Of a stretch of 43,357 nucleotides of DNA, positions 1-9,043 are shown piece after piece. Source of the stretch: DASREM01 sp035652095. GTDB lineage: Bacteria; Acidobacteriota; Terriglobia; Terriglobales; Acidobacteriaceae. The notes under the pieces are model-generated. The model saw only the letters and a list, made by a program, of their open reading frames with translations. It searched no databases and had not been told where the DNA came from. The stretch covers positions 1 to 43,357 of the forward strand of contig DASREM010000050.1 in NCBI GenBank assembly GCA_035652095.1, written 5' to 3'. The translations under genes were made by a program, and so were the position numbers. The first letter of the stretch is position 1; each line of letters starts with the position of its first letter.

Positions 1-93
1 GACTCGACGCAGTACTCCAGCTCGTTCCACCTCTCTCGCACTCAATGCCGTTCTCCCCAATCCAGCCTCCTCCATCGAAGGCCTAGATTAGGA

Positions 94-134
94 GACATTT
101 CTAATGCAACCAGAAGGGGACATTTCTAATGCAA
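94..134. repeat. 16-bp direct repeat, possible relict end of a mobile element
   Basis: GACATTTCTAATGCAA occurs twice without mismatch, at 94-109 and 119-134, 25 bases apart start to start. Bases 1-93 have short open frames in all three forward frames, but none encodes a protein I recognise. Closely spaced repeats of this look are common at insertion-sequence ends, but no transposase or terminal inverted repeat is visible, so the mobile-element reading is inference only. Confidence 0.45.
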
Positions 135-146
135 TTCAACAACACC

Positions 147-175
147 AAAAAAAACCGGCGGGACGAACCCGCCGG
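147..175 (-). terminator. Rho-independent terminator of the di-haem cytochrome gene
   Basis: A perfect 8-bp GC stem (CCGGCGGG at 155-162, CCCGCCGG at 168-175) with a 5-base loop is followed, on the minus strand, by eight U (147-154). It lies 25 bases past the stop codon of the gene at 200-1474. Confidence 0.9.
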
Positions 176-199
176 CGGTGTGCAACTTAATTGCTTGGA

Positions 200-1474
200 T
201 TACAGCGCACTGATAAACGCGATCAGGTCGGCCTGATCTTGGGCGGACAGCGCGTTGAAGTTCGCAATCACCTGGGTAGCTTCTCCACCGTGCTTGGACA
301 GCGCGGTCGGGATGTCCTTCGCGCTTCCATCGTGCATAAGACCGTTTCCGGTCGAAAGCCGTGTAGACAACCCCCACAGCGGGGCTGTGCGGAATTGGCT
401 TCCGGTCGCGATTCCGACTTGCAAGCCGTCCGCGTTGGACCCTCCCAGATCGTGCAGCAAAAGATCCGAATACAACTTCACGGTCTTATTCGCCAAAGAG
501 GTGCTCTGGATCGTTTGCCCTTTGTAGGCCACCTGTACCGTGACCGTTGCAGTGGTTTTATAGCTCTGCAAGTGGCAAAGAACGCAGCCTACGGACATGA
601 ATTTTGCTTGACCATTTGGATTGGGGGTGCCTGGGATCTTCGGCGCCAGATAAAGCAGGTAGTGATACATGTCGATCATCTGGGTCGCATTGACGTCGTT
701 GGGCTGCGTCTTGATTGAACACGCCGGTGGAAACGACTGGCCCTGCGGCTTGTCTTCATTCGGGAAGATGGCGTTCGTCACGCCCAACTCGTGTAGCTCC
801 GCATTCGCGGTCATGAAAATCAGGTCCGCTGCCTGCGCTTTCAATCCGAACCGTCCCGGCCGCAGCACGCCATTCTCGTCGAGCACCATATTGGCGTTGC
901 CATGGACGCCCATGCCCTTGTCCACCGCTTGCGCCAGGATGTCTGCGTCGGCGATGTTGTCAATCAAACCCAATCCAAAAAGCTGGGGAGCCTGGTGGAA
1001 GGCATCAATGGTGGCATCGGCGGGTTTGACTTCGCCCTTCAGAATGCAGGCCGGCTTGAATTTCTGCACTGACATGGGCTGGATCTGCGGACCGCCTTCA
1101 TTAGGACTGGTGGACAGATCGTTGTAGGTACCGTCGGTATTGAACTTGCCGACAAACTCGACTTTCTGCGTGGAATTTCCGCCGGCCACTCCACCGGGAT
1201 CGGAATGGCAAATTGTGCATTGGTCCTGCGTGAACACCGGGCCCAAGCCCTGCTGAGGGTCCCAGACCTTATTGAACGGCTGGAAGCCGGTGTTGAACAT
1301 CGTTGTTTCCAAGGGTGCCATCTTTGCGATCGGCGTACCAATCACGATGGTGGCGGGAGGCCTCACTTGCGCGGCCACTACCGGCGCACTCGCGCGCGCC
1401 AAGAACCAGAACCCGGCGGTAAGCAGCACTGCCAGCGTAGTAACCACAAAAAAGGTGCGAAAGCGAGTCTTCAT
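200..1474 (-). CDS. secreted di-haem cytochrome c / DHOR-family (DUF1111-like) oxidoreductase
   Basis: This is a 424-residue protein with an N-terminal signal or anchor segment (about residues 8-30, ending ARASA). It has two haem c attachment motifs, CTICH near residue 87 and CVLCH near residue 299. The last 60 residues (APLWGLS, LMHDGSA, then a helix ending LIAFISAL) match the C-terminal pattern of the di-haem thiol-oxidoreductase/DUF1111 family, related to bacterial di-haem peroxidases. It probably transfers electrons in the periplasm; the substrate cannot be told. The start is supported by GAAGGAAA a few bases upstream and by a good promoter at 1560-1588. It is a single gene with its own terminator, divergent from the sulfatase-fold gene at 1653. 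Confidence 0.87.
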   Translation of the reverse strand: MKTRFRTFFVVTTLAVLLTAGFWFLARASAPVVAAQVRPPATIVIGTPIAKMAPLETTMFNTGFQPFNKVWDPQQGLGPVFTQDQCTICHSDPGGVAGGNSTQKVEFVGKFNTDGTYNDLSTSPNEGGPQIQPMSVQKFKPACILKGEVKPADATIDAFHQAPQLFGLGLIDNIADADILAQAVDKGMGVHGNANMVLDENGVLRPGRFGLKAQAADLIFMTANAELHELGVTNAIFPNEDKPQGQSFPPACSIKTQPNDVNATQMIDMYHYLLYLAPKIPGTPNPNGQAKFMSVGCVLCHLQSYKTTATVTVQVAYKGQTIQSTSLANKTVKLYSDLLLHDLGGSNADGLQVGIATGSQFRTAPLWGLSTRLSTGNGLMHDGSAKDIPTALSKHGGEATQVIANFNALSAQDQADLIAFISAL

Positions 1475-1559
1475 ACTTTTCCTTCACTTCTAAAGTTATT
1501 AGGTCCGCGTTGGGTCGGTTGGGCGGATTAGGCTCCCGCCCTTCGGGGAAGTTCCTGAA

Positions 1560-1588
1560 ATTCTCTGCTCGGATGGCAAGGCTGTCAA
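1560..1588 (-). promoter_or_regulatory. sigma70-type promoter for the di-haem cytochrome
   Basis: On the minus strand a perfect -35 TTGACA (1583-1588) is followed after 17 bases by GAGAAT (1560-1565, 4 of 6 matches to TATAAT). Transcription would begin near 1553, giving a leader of about 80 bases. Confidence 0.5.
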
Positions 1589-1652
1589 CGTGAAAACCTT
1601 TGCACACCCAGACCGAAAACTTGCACTTCTCCCAATCGTTTAAACTGCTGTC

Positions 1653-3323
1653 ATGCGTTGCAGACTACTCGTGCTGTTGCTTTTGAGTCTCTCTACCCTC
1701 GCATCGGCTGCGAGCCCGAATGTCATCCTCATCACGTTGGATTCCACTCGCGCCGACCGCATGGGTTTTCTCGGGGCCAGGCATCCAACACCTGCCGCGG
1801 ATGCGCTTTCCAGGCAGAGCCTGATTTTTGAGCATGCTTATGCGCAAACGCCCCTGACCGTAGCATCGCATACGGCGATTCTTACCGGCACCTACCCGCA
1901 GACCAACCAGGCCACGGAATTCGGTTCGCCATTGCCGTCCGCTCTCCCGTACTTACCGGACCTGTTTCGAGCCCGCGGCTATCGCACGGCGGCATTTGTC
2001 GCATCCATTACTCTCGATCCCAAGAATGGCTCCGCATCCGGCTTCAATCGCGGCTTTTCGACCTACGACGCTGGCTTCCATCAACCCCAGAAGGGGGAGA
2101 GCCGTTCCCAATCTCTCGAGCGCCGCGGAGAGCAAGTCGCAGCCCGTGCCACGGCCTGGCTTGCCAGGAATTCTAAGGGCCCGTTCTTCCTGTGGATCCA
2201 CTTGAACGACGCCCATGCACCTTATGGTACGTCGTATGACAATGCGGTGGGCCGTGCGGACGCCGCGGTGGGCAAGGTGTTGGCCGCTCTTCGAGCCTCC
2301 AAGCTCTTGGATGACGCCGCCGTCGTGCTTACCGCCGATCACGGGGAGAGCCTCGGCGCTCATGGCGAAGATACCCACGGCGTCTTCCTCTATGACGAGA
2401 CCATCCATGTGCCGCTCCTGCTCAAGCTTCCCCAGAACCAGATGGCGGCCAAACGAATTCCAAGCAAAGTCCGTCTCGTGGACGTCGCACCAACGCTGCT
2501 CGAGGTCGCAGGCCTTCCGGTTCCGTCGCAAATGCAGGGAGAATCCTTGCTGCGCATTGCAAAGTCTTCCGGCGGAGATCAACCGGTTTATTCGCGCAGC
2601 GATTTTCCCCAGCGTGCCTTTGGCTGGAGTTCGCTCGAATCCTGGCGAGCTGGAAAGTACCTCTATATCCGCGCACCCAAGCCTGAGTTATATGACCTGA
2701 GTGCCGATCCTGGCGCGACACGGAATCTGGCTCAGACTTCCAAGGCCACCCTCGACACCATGGCCGGTCAATTGGAAACCTTCGACCGCCACTTCACGGC
2801 AGCGGGAAAAGCTACAGAATTGACTTCCAGTGAAGTACAAAAGCTTGCATCCCTGGGATACGTTGGCCTGCAAAAATCCGCGGGTACGTCTACCTCCGTG
2901 ACCGGAACCGACCCAAAGGATGCGATCGCCACGGCGAACAAGGTGATTGCCGCGCTCCTGGCGGACGGAAACGAAAAGTCCGCAAGCACCCTGCAATCGG
3001 TGGTGAGTTCTCAGCCCAATACTTACCTCGCGCAATACGGCTTGGGAGCGATCCTGGCGAGGCAACAGCAATATCCCACGGCTATCGAACACCTGCATAA
3101 AGCCATCGAATTGCAGCCAGACTCCGCCTGGGCGCATTACTACATGGGTCAGAGCTTGCTCAAGACCGGCGACGCGAAAACAGCCGTGGTGCACCTGGAG
3201 ATCGCAACCACGCGCCTGCCCGAGAATGCCGAGGCCCATGCCATGCTGGCGCAGGCTTACGAAAAAATCGGCAGGACCGAAGACGCCAAGAAAGAAAAAT
3301 TGAAAGCTGGACTGAAGACTTAG
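1653..3323 (+). CDS. exported sulfatase-fold (alkaline phosphatase superfamily) protein with C-terminal TPRs
   Basis: The 556-residue protein has a signal peptide (MRCRLLVLLLLSLSTLASA), a sulfatase-like domain to about residue 380 and TPR repeats from about 440 to 550. Metal-site motifs are clear: LITLDSTRADR near residue 26 and LTADHGES near 228. The position that is formylglycine (from Cys or Ser) in true sulfatases is Thr here, in PLTVASHTAILTG. It is therefore unlikely to be a classical sulfatase; a phosphohydrolase or phosphotransferase is a better guess. Compared with the paralogue at 3320-5293 it lacks about 20 residues between DAH and ADHG. The stop overlaps the convergent paralogue's stop by 4 bases. 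No ribosome-binding site is obvious; an A/T-rich TTTAAACT lies 7 bases upstream of the ATG. Confidence 0.85.
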   Translation: MRCRLLVLLLLSLSTLASAASPNVILITLDSTRADRMGFLGARHPTPAADALSRQSLIFEHAYAQTPLTVASHTAILTGTYPQTNQATEFGSPLPSALPYLPDLFRARGYRTAAFVASITLDPKNGSASGFNRGFSTYDAGFHQPQKGESRSQSLERRGEQVAARATAWLARNSKGPFFLWIHLNDAHAPYGTSYDNAVGRADAAVGKVLAALRASKLLDDAAVVLTADHGESLGAHGEDTHGVFLYDETIHVPLLLKLPQNQMAAKRIPSKVRLVDVAPTLLEVAGLPVPSQMQGESLLRIAKSSGGDQPVYSRSDFPQRAFGWSSLESWRAGKYLYIRAPKPELYDLSADPGATRNLAQTSKATLDTMAGQLETFDRHFTAAGKATELTSSEVQKLASLGYVGLQKSAGTSTSVTGTDPKDAIATANKVIAALLADGNEKSASTLQSVVSSQPNTYLAQYGLGAILARQQQYPTAIEHLHKAIELQPDSAWAHYYMGQSLLKTGDAKTAVVHLEIATTRLPENAEAHAMLAQAYEKIGRTEDAKKEKLKAGLKT

Positions 3324-5293
3324 GGAATCTCTCCGGCCTTTCCCTTCGCGGCCAGTTCCCTTTCCCGCGCCGCCTTCTGCGGCTGATTCGTGGCCTCATA
3401 GAGGTCCGCGAGAAATCGGTGCGGTTCGCGGTACTCGGGCTCCAGTTTAGCGGCTGCCAGCAGCTTGGGAAGCGCCTGCTGTGGATGTCTTTCCAAAAAC
3501 AGCAGCCGTCCATAAAGCAGATTCGCCAGGTAGTGGTTGGGATCAAGCTTGAGCGCGGTCTCAAACTCGGTGACCGCCTCGGGGACCCGCTTCAACCGTG
3601 TGAGCACGGCGGCCACGTAGAAATGCAATTGAGCCGAGTTCGGCGTCTTCGCCACCGCGGCTTGAAATTCCGGCAGCGATGCCTCCCACTGCCCCGTCTT
3701 GACGTACGCCAATCCCAGTTCAAAGTGTGCCATGCCGGAATCCGGCGACTTCGCGACAGCGCTCTGCAGGACGGGAATCGCGTCTTGATAGCGCTTCACG
3801 TGAACCAGCGCCCGGCCTAACTCCAGGCGTCCCGACGGCGCGGTCGGCTCTTCCTTCACTACCTGTTCAAAGAGCGGAATCGCATCCTCGTAGCGCTCTT
3901 CTTCAATGTTGACGAGTCCCTCGTGCATGAGGTTCGCAATACGAATCTTGTCCTTGGGATCGATTTCCGCGTCGGTCCCGGTGTGATCGGTATCGCTTGA
4001 GTCCGATGCGAGATAGCCCAAGGCGCGCAGATTCTCGGCCTGCGCAGGGTCAAGCTTGGTTTCCGCCGTTTTTTCCGCGGCCGTCTTGCCGTGAAATGCG
4101 TCAACCTGGCTGTTCAACGTCTCGGTTACCGCCGACGAAGTGGAGGCCAAGTTCTGTAATGCTTTGGGGTCCACCGACTGATCGTACAGCTCACGCTTGG
4201 GCGCTTGTATGTACAGGTATTTCCCTGCTCGCCATGAACGCAGCGCGCTCCAGCCAAAGGCCTTGTGTGGATAATTCGTTTCTGAGTAGACCGCCTGCGA
4301 CCCTTTGTCGCTACCCTCAATCTTGAGCAGTGACCGCGCCTGCATGGCGGCGGGGACGGGAAGCCCCGCCAGATCGAGCAATGTCGGCGCAACATCGGCC
4401 AAGGCCACTCTGTCTTCGATCCGCTTTCCGGCCGAACTCTGTTTTGGAAGCTTCAGCAGCAACGGCACATGGACGGTCTCGTCATAAAGGAAGATCCCGT
4501 GCCGCTCTTCGCCGTGCTCGCCAAAGGCCTCGCCATGGTCGGCGGCGACAGCGATAGCGGCTCCGTTGTACAGATTGCGGCTCTTCAAAGCCGCCAGGAA
4601 ACGCCCAACCTGCTCGTCGGTGTAGGCGATTTCTCCGTCATATAAGGCCGATGCGTATTTTTCCTTGTAGGGCGCAGGCGGATCGTACGGGTCATGCGCA
4701 TCGTAAAAATGCAGCCAGATAAAGAACGGCCCCTGGGGATGCTTGCTCAACCACGCCAAGGCATGATCCACCACGTCTCCGGCCCGGCGCTCCACGCTTT
4801 TGTAGCGATCTTCTCCGGGGCGCCGCTTGTGAAACCCGGCATCGTAGGTGTCGAATCCACGATCGAAACCCGGCGCACCCTGGCTTTTCGGATCAAGAAT
4901 GTAAGCGCCAATAAAGGCGCCGGTCTTGTAACCACGCCGCCGCAAAACGTCCGGGAGATAGGGAACATCTTTCCCGAGCGGCGATCCCAGGTCTTCGATG
5001 TGGTTGAACTGCGGATACGTACCGGTCAGCAGCGCAGCATGGGACGGCGTGGTAAGCGGCACCTGCGCATAGGCCCGCGCAAACACCGTGCCGTCCTTGG
5101 AGAAAGCGTCGAGGCTCGGCGTGAGTCCCCGGTCCGATCCCAGAAAGCCCATGCGATCGGCACGCGTGGTGTCGAGCGTGATCAAGATGAGGTTGGGACG
5201 CACCGCAGACGCGGTTTTGGCTGCCGTTCCGGTTGCGCCGCCGGCGCAACCTGCGAGCAGTACAACAAACACCAGCCGCCGGAGTACCCACAT
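3320..5293 (-). CDS. sulfatase-fold lipoprotein with C-terminal TPRs
   Basis: I place the start at the ATG ending at 5293 because the protein then opens with a lipoprotein signal peptide, MWVLRRLVFVVLLAGC (lipobox LAGC). An in-frame start at 5380 would put 29 unlikely residues in front. The 657 residues hold a sulfatase-like domain (LITLDTTRADR; DAHDPYDPPAPY; AADHGEAFGEHGEE) and five or six TPRs in the last 200 residues. As in its convergent paralogue, Thr replaces the formylglycine Cys/Ser (PLTTPSHAALLTG). It probably acts on a phosphorylated or sulfated envelope substrate outside the inner membrane, with the TPRs binding a partner. The two genes probably arose by inverted duplication, given near-identical blocks such as SWRAGKYLYI. 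Confidence 0.86.
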   Translation of the reverse strand: MWVLRRLVFVVLLAGCAGGATGTAAKTASAVRPNLILITLDTTRADRMGFLGSDRGLTPSLDAFSKDGTVFARAYAQVPLTTPSHAALLTGTYPQFNHIEDLGSPLGKDVPYLPDVLRRRGYKTGAFIGAYILDPKSQGAPGFDRGFDTYDAGFHKRRPGEDRYKSVERRAGDVVDHALAWLSKHPQGPFFIWLHFYDAHDPYDPPAPYKEKYASALYDGEIAYTDEQVGRFLAALKSRNLYNGAAIAVAADHGEAFGEHGEERHGIFLYDETVHVPLLLKLPKQSSAGKRIEDRVALADVAPTLLDLAGLPVPAAMQARSLLKIEGSDKGSQAVYSETNYPHKAFGWSALRSWRAGKYLYIQAPKRELYDQSVDPKALQNLASTSSAVTETLNSQVDAFHGKTAAEKTAETKLDPAQAENLRALGYLASDSSDTDHTGTDAEIDPKDKIRIANLMHEGLVNIEEERYEDAIPLFEQVVKEEPTAPSGRLELGRALVHVKRYQDAIPVLQSAVAKSPDSGMAHFELGLAYVKTGQWEASLPEFQAAVAKTPNSAQLHFYVAAVLTRLKRVPEAVTEFETALKLDPNHYLANLLYGRLLFLERHPQQALPKLLAAAKLEPEYREPHRFLADLYEATNQPQKAARERELAAKGKAGEIP

Positions 5294-5386
5294 AGGATGT
5301 AAAAAGTCTAGCACGTAGGAATGCTTCGTTCCGGCAGCACTCGCTTGCGAAAGACGTGCTTCCGAACTTCGAGACGTCATTCCGAG

Positions 5387-5455
5387 GTCATCCCCGAACG
5401 AAGTGAGGGTTCCACGTCCACCCCCACTTTGACGTCATCCCGAACGAAGTGAGGG
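5387..5455. repeat. tandem copies of a dispersed intergenic repeat (GTCATCC..GAACGAAGTGAGGG)
   Basis: GTCATCCCCGAACGAAGTGAGGG (5387-5409, 23 bases) and GTCATCCCGAACGAAGTGAGGG (5434-5455) lie 47 bases apart and differ by one C. A partial copy (GTCATTCCGAG) begins near 5375. Repeats of this general form are scattered between genes in many Acidobacteriota genomes (from memory). These lie between the Oar-like receptor's terminator and the lipoprotein gene. Confidence 0.7.
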
Positions 5456-5503
5456 ACCTCGCGTGCACAACGATGATCTCGGCAGGACGGAATCCTTGGC
5501 CAT

Positions 5504-5532
5504 AAAAAAGGCCGGCTCGCAAGGAGCCGGCC
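5504..5532 (-). terminator. Rho-independent terminator of the TonB-dependent receptor gene
   Basis: A 9-bp perfect stem, GGCCGGCTC (5510-5518) with GAGCCGGCC (5524-5532), has a 5-base loop and is followed on the minus strand by six U (5504-5509). It begins 25 bases past the receptor's stop codon. Confidence 0.93.
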
Positions 5533-5557
5533 CAAAGCATTTCCTGTCGCGCAGGGT

Positions 5558-8500
5558 CTAGAAATCAAACCGCAACGCGAGCTGAGTCACGCGGTGACCG
5601 CCGGTATCGCCGTAGGTCGACTCGGATGTTCCGAACGCAGAGCTCGAGAAATTGCCGTTCGGGTTCTGGAAGTTGGGGTGGTTCAGGAAGTCGAAGAAGT
5701 TGGCGTCGAAACGCAACCTCGTGCCTTCCGTGATCTTGAACGCCTTGCTGACCCCGAAGTCCCAATTGGTGAACATGGGACCAGGAATCGAACCGCGTCC
5801 AAGGTTCGGATTGCACCACAGTCCACCGTTGATTCCGGCACAGGTCGGGGTGGCAAACTGGTTCTTATCCAGGTACACGTAAGCGTTGCTTCCGGCGACA
5901 ACTTGTTCGTTGCCGATGATGGAATCGAGCACCGTCCCACTTCCAATGAACTGCGGGCGGTCGGTACGAACTCCATCCTTGTTCGGGTCCTGGGTGCTGT
6001 CGTAAAGCCCAATCGGCGCACCCGTGTTCCATGAGAAGATGCCGTTCAGTGACCATCCACCGAGCCAGCGATTCTCCTTGAACAGCGGCAAGTCGTAGTT
6101 GTAGCTCACGACGAAGCGGTGACGCACGTCGAAGTCCGCCGGACCGTAGTCCAGACGAATGTTCTGTACGTCGGTCGCGGAAATGGCTGTGTTCCGCGTG
6201 CGGAACACGTCGCTCAGCTCATCGAGGGCCTTCGCGTACGTGTAGTTCGCATTGAACGACAAGCCAGCCGAGAAGCGCTTGCGGAGGGTAATGGCCAACG
6301 CATTGTAGTTGGAGCCATAGTAGTTTCCACGAGCGTTGTCGTTATTGATCAGCGGGTTGGGGCGAGTCGAGCCGAGGCCGTCAGTTCGACCATCGAAGGT
6401 GTTGCGGTTCAGAATACCGATCAGCTTCCGGCCGAGCGTGCCAATGTAATTGGCTTCCACCGCAAAGTCCTTCGACAACTCATGCTGAACACCGAAGCTG
6501 AACTGCTCGTAGTATGCCGACACCAAGTTCTGGTCAATGTGACGTGGAACCGGTTTCGGCAATCCGCGCGGGAAGAAAGCCGGATTTATGAACTGCGCCG
6601 TACTGGTGAACGGAACGGTCAGCAGCCCAGGGTTCTTTAGTGGACCGATGGAGGCGCCGCTGGCAAAGATGCCGGCAGTCTCATCAGCATAGAGCGGTGC
6701 ATTGAAGCGAATGTTTTCAAACACGTTGTTGTAGAGGCGATCGTAGAAGATACCGAAACCGCCGCGAACGACCCACTTCTGGTTGCCCAGCGTATCCCAT
6801 GCGAAGCCGATACGAGGAGCAAAGTTGTTGGTGTCCTTGTGCCAGATATCGCTGTTTCTGATCTCCGGGCGTGCACTTGCTTCGAATGCGTAGAACGGGT
6901 TCCCCGCCGGAAAGTCCGGGTTCGTGCAGGTTACCTGCACGCCACCCGAGATGCACGGAATCGGAGTGATCGGGGTTCCGAAGTAGTAGTTGGAATCGAT
7001 ATTGGCTTTGAAGTTGTGCGGCGGGCCAAAGTAATCCCAACGCAACCCTACGTTCAACGTCAACCGGGAATTCACACGCCAGTCGTCCTGCGCGTAGATT
7101 CCGAACTCGTTTGCTCGATAACCACGGTAGAAGTCGGGCAATTGTCCGTTGGTTGGGTTGACTGCAGCGCCAGCATAGTAGAATCCGCCGTAGCCGTACC
7201 CATAGTATCCGCCGAGAGCGTTGTCCAGTTGATCGGTGAACAGACCGTCGGTGACGAAATCCTCGGCACTCCAGTAAGTAAAGTGGCCGTTTCGATCAGC
7301 CTGGAAGCTGGAACCATTTCGCGTGCGACGATACTCGGCACCAAACTTCAGGCTGTGTTTACCCTTCGTGACCGAAAGATCGTCCTTGTACTGGAACTGA
7401 TTCTCGGTGAAAAACTGCGGGATTGCAGTTGATGCGCCTAGACCCGATACCAGAGGGTCAATGGTGTAGAACTCCGGGATTCCTTCTGAACCGGGATCCA
7501 CGAAGTTCGCCAGACGGCGCACATAACCGATCTTCGCTTGATTCAGAACCGTCGGCGAGAAGGTGTGAGTCCAAGTGATCCCGGCGGTCTGTGCCCGGTT
7601 CGGATTGTCTTCCGGTACTCCGAACGTGGTGTCACTGCCGCAGAAGTTGCATTTGAACTTCGTGTCCTCAAACAGGTACACGCCATTCAGTTGATCATTG
7701 TTGCCGATCTTGTGGTCCATCTTGATGCTGAACCGGTACTGGTTAATTGGGGTTACCGCCTGTTCTGTGGCTTGATCGTAGATTGGGACTGGAAACGCAA
7801 GCGTGTTTCCAAAAACCCCCGTGTATGCGCCCAAACCCAGGCAGGCGCCGGTTGTGTCTGTAGCGCAGTTAATCGTCGAATTCACTAGCGGAACTGCCTG
7901 CGGCCACTTTTGGCGAAGTGAACTGAAAATCGGACCCACGGTGGTCGGCAAATTCGGGCAAGCGCCACCGCACAGACTGGTATCCACGAAACTGGCCAAC
8001 TGGCCCGAATTCGCGAAATCATAGAACTGCTGAGTCAACGAAGTTCCCTGGACCGGAGCGGAAACTCTCAGCCGATGCGCTTCGAAGGTTCCGTAGAAGA
8101 ACGTCTTGTCCTTGATGATCGGGCCGCCTGCGGATCCTCCGAACTGGTTACGAACCAAGTGGTCACGAACACCGGCATTGTTTGAGAACCAATCCTGCGC
8201 GGTCAAAGCCTGAATACGGTTGTATTCAAACAGCGAACCGTGGAACTGGTTGGTGCCGCCCTTCAGCACCGTGTCGGTCACGAAACCACCCGCCTTGCCG
8301 TACTCGGCGTTGAAGTCGTGGCTGATGACGCGGTATTCCTGGATGGCATCCGGCGAAATCGAAGTGTTGGCTCCGCCCTGGCCACAAGCAGTACCGCAAA
8401 CTGCAACGCCGCCCTGGCCTTGCTCGTTGTTGTCCACGCCTTCAACCATGAAGTTGCCGGTTCCAGTGCGGGTTCCATTCACAGCCGCGCCACGGAAGGT

Positions 8501-9031
8501 GCCGCCAGCGATCTGCTCGGGAACTGCACCCGCAATCAGGTTGACGAAGTCGTTGGCGTTACGCGCCTCGAGAGGCATGTTCTCCCACACGCGACGGTCC
8601 ACCAATTGTGAAACTGCGGCTTCTTCAGTCTGCACCAGTTGCTGGCCGGCTTCGACCGTCACTTGCTCACTGGACGCGCCCAGCTCCAGCTTGATGTCGC
8701 GGCTGGTCGTTGTGCCTACCGAAACCACTACGTCCGTTACTTTCACGCTCTTGAAACCCTTGGGGGATGTCTCCAAGGTGTAGGAGCCGACCACCGGCAA
8801 CGCCGAGAACCGGTACACACCGGCCGCAGTCGTCACCGTAGTCCGCTTATCGCCGGTCGCCGTATTCGATAACGTGACCGTCGCATTCGAGACCACAGCG
8901 CCTGAGGGATCCGATACCAGACCCGTCAGTTCGCCCACTCCTCCTTGTGCCCACATGGTGCCCAACAACAGCCCCAACACGGTGACCACAAGCAGGAAGC
9001 GAGTCATGGTGTTACGGAATGCATATTCCAT
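5558..9031 (-). CDS. Oar-like TonB-dependent outer-membrane receptor with N-terminal carboxypeptidase-regulatory-like domain
   Basis: The 1157-residue protein has a signal peptide ending near MWAQG and an Ig-like carboxypeptidase-regulatory domain (about residues 32-120: GVGELTGLVSDPSGAVV..., AGVYRFSALP). A plug domain follows (NDFVNLIAGAVPEQ; VEGVDNNEQ; IQEYRV) and then a long beta-barrel ending in LALRFDF, the usual C-terminal aromatic signature for outer-membrane insertion. Acidobacteriota carry many such proteins, thought to take up oligosaccharides, peptides or other large substrates; the ligand cannot be read here. AGGAGA 6 bases before the ATG fixes the start at 9031 rather than at the internal Met9. 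The gene has its own promoter and terminator. No TonB box was recognised with confidence. Confidence 0.93.
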   Translation of the reverse strand: MEYAFRNTMTRFLLVVTVLGLLLGTMWAQGGVGELTGLVSDPSGAVVSNATVTLSNTATGDKRTTVTTAAGVYRFSALPVVGSYTLETSPKGFKSVKVTDVVVSVGTTTSRDIKLELGASSEQVTVEAGQQLVQTEEAAVSQLVDRRVWENMPLEARNANDFVNLIAGAVPEQIAGGTFRGAAVNGTRTGTGNFMVEGVDNNEQGQGGVAVCGTACGQGGANTSISPDAIQEYRVISHDFNAEYGKAGGFVTDTVLKGGTNQFHGSLFEYNRIQALTAQDWFSNNAGVRDHLVRNQFGGSAGGPIIKDKTFFYGTFEAHRLRVSAPVQGTSLTQQFYDFANSGQLASFVDTSLCGGACPNLPTTVGPIFSSLRQKWPQAVPLVNSTINCATDTTGACLGLGAYTGVFGNTLAFPVPIYDQATEQAVTPINQYRFSIKMDHKIGNNDQLNGVYLFEDTKFKCNFCGSDTTFGVPEDNPNRAQTAGITWTHTFSPTVLNQAKIGYVRRLANFVDPGSEGIPEFYTIDPLVSGLGASTAIPQFFTENQFQYKDDLSVTKGKHSLKFGAEYRRTRNGSSFQADRNGHFTYWSAEDFVTDGLFTDQLDNALGGYYGYGYGGFYYAGAAVNPTNGQLPDFYRGYRANEFGIYAQDDWRVNSRLTLNVGLRWDYFGPPHNFKANIDSNYYFGTPITPIPCISGGVQVTCTNPDFPAGNPFYAFEASARPEIRNSDIWHKDTNNFAPRIGFAWDTLGNQKWVVRGGFGIFYDRLYNNVFENIRFNAPLYADETAGIFASGASIGPLKNPGLLTVPFTSTAQFINPAFFPRGLPKPVPRHIDQNLVSAYYEQFSFGVQHELSKDFAVEANYIGTLGRKLIGILNRNTFDGRTDGLGSTRPNPLINNDNARGNYYGSNYNALAITLRKRFSAGLSFNANYTYAKALDELSDVFRTRNTAISATDVQNIRLDYGPADFDVRHRFVVSYNYDLPLFKENRWLGGWSLNGIFSWNTGAPIGLYDSTQDPNKDGVRTDRPQFIGSGTVLDSIIGNEQVVAGSNAYVYLDKNQFATPTCAGINGGLWCNPNLGRGSIPGPMFTNWDFGVSKAFKITEGTRLRFDANFFDFLNHPNFQNPNGNFSSSAFGTSESTYGDTGGHRVTQLALRFDF

Positions 9032-9037
9032 TGACTG

Positions 9038-9043
9038 TCTCCT
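9038..9043 (-). promoter_or_regulatory. ribosome-binding site fixing the receptor start
   Basis: AGGAGA on the minus strand lies 6 bases upstream of the ATG at 9031 and selects it over the in-frame ATG eight codons later. Confidence 0.8.

Noticed and set aside
1653..5293. Annotation of the two sulfatase-fold proteins as true sulfatases
   Set aside because: The residue converted to formylglycine is Thr in both.
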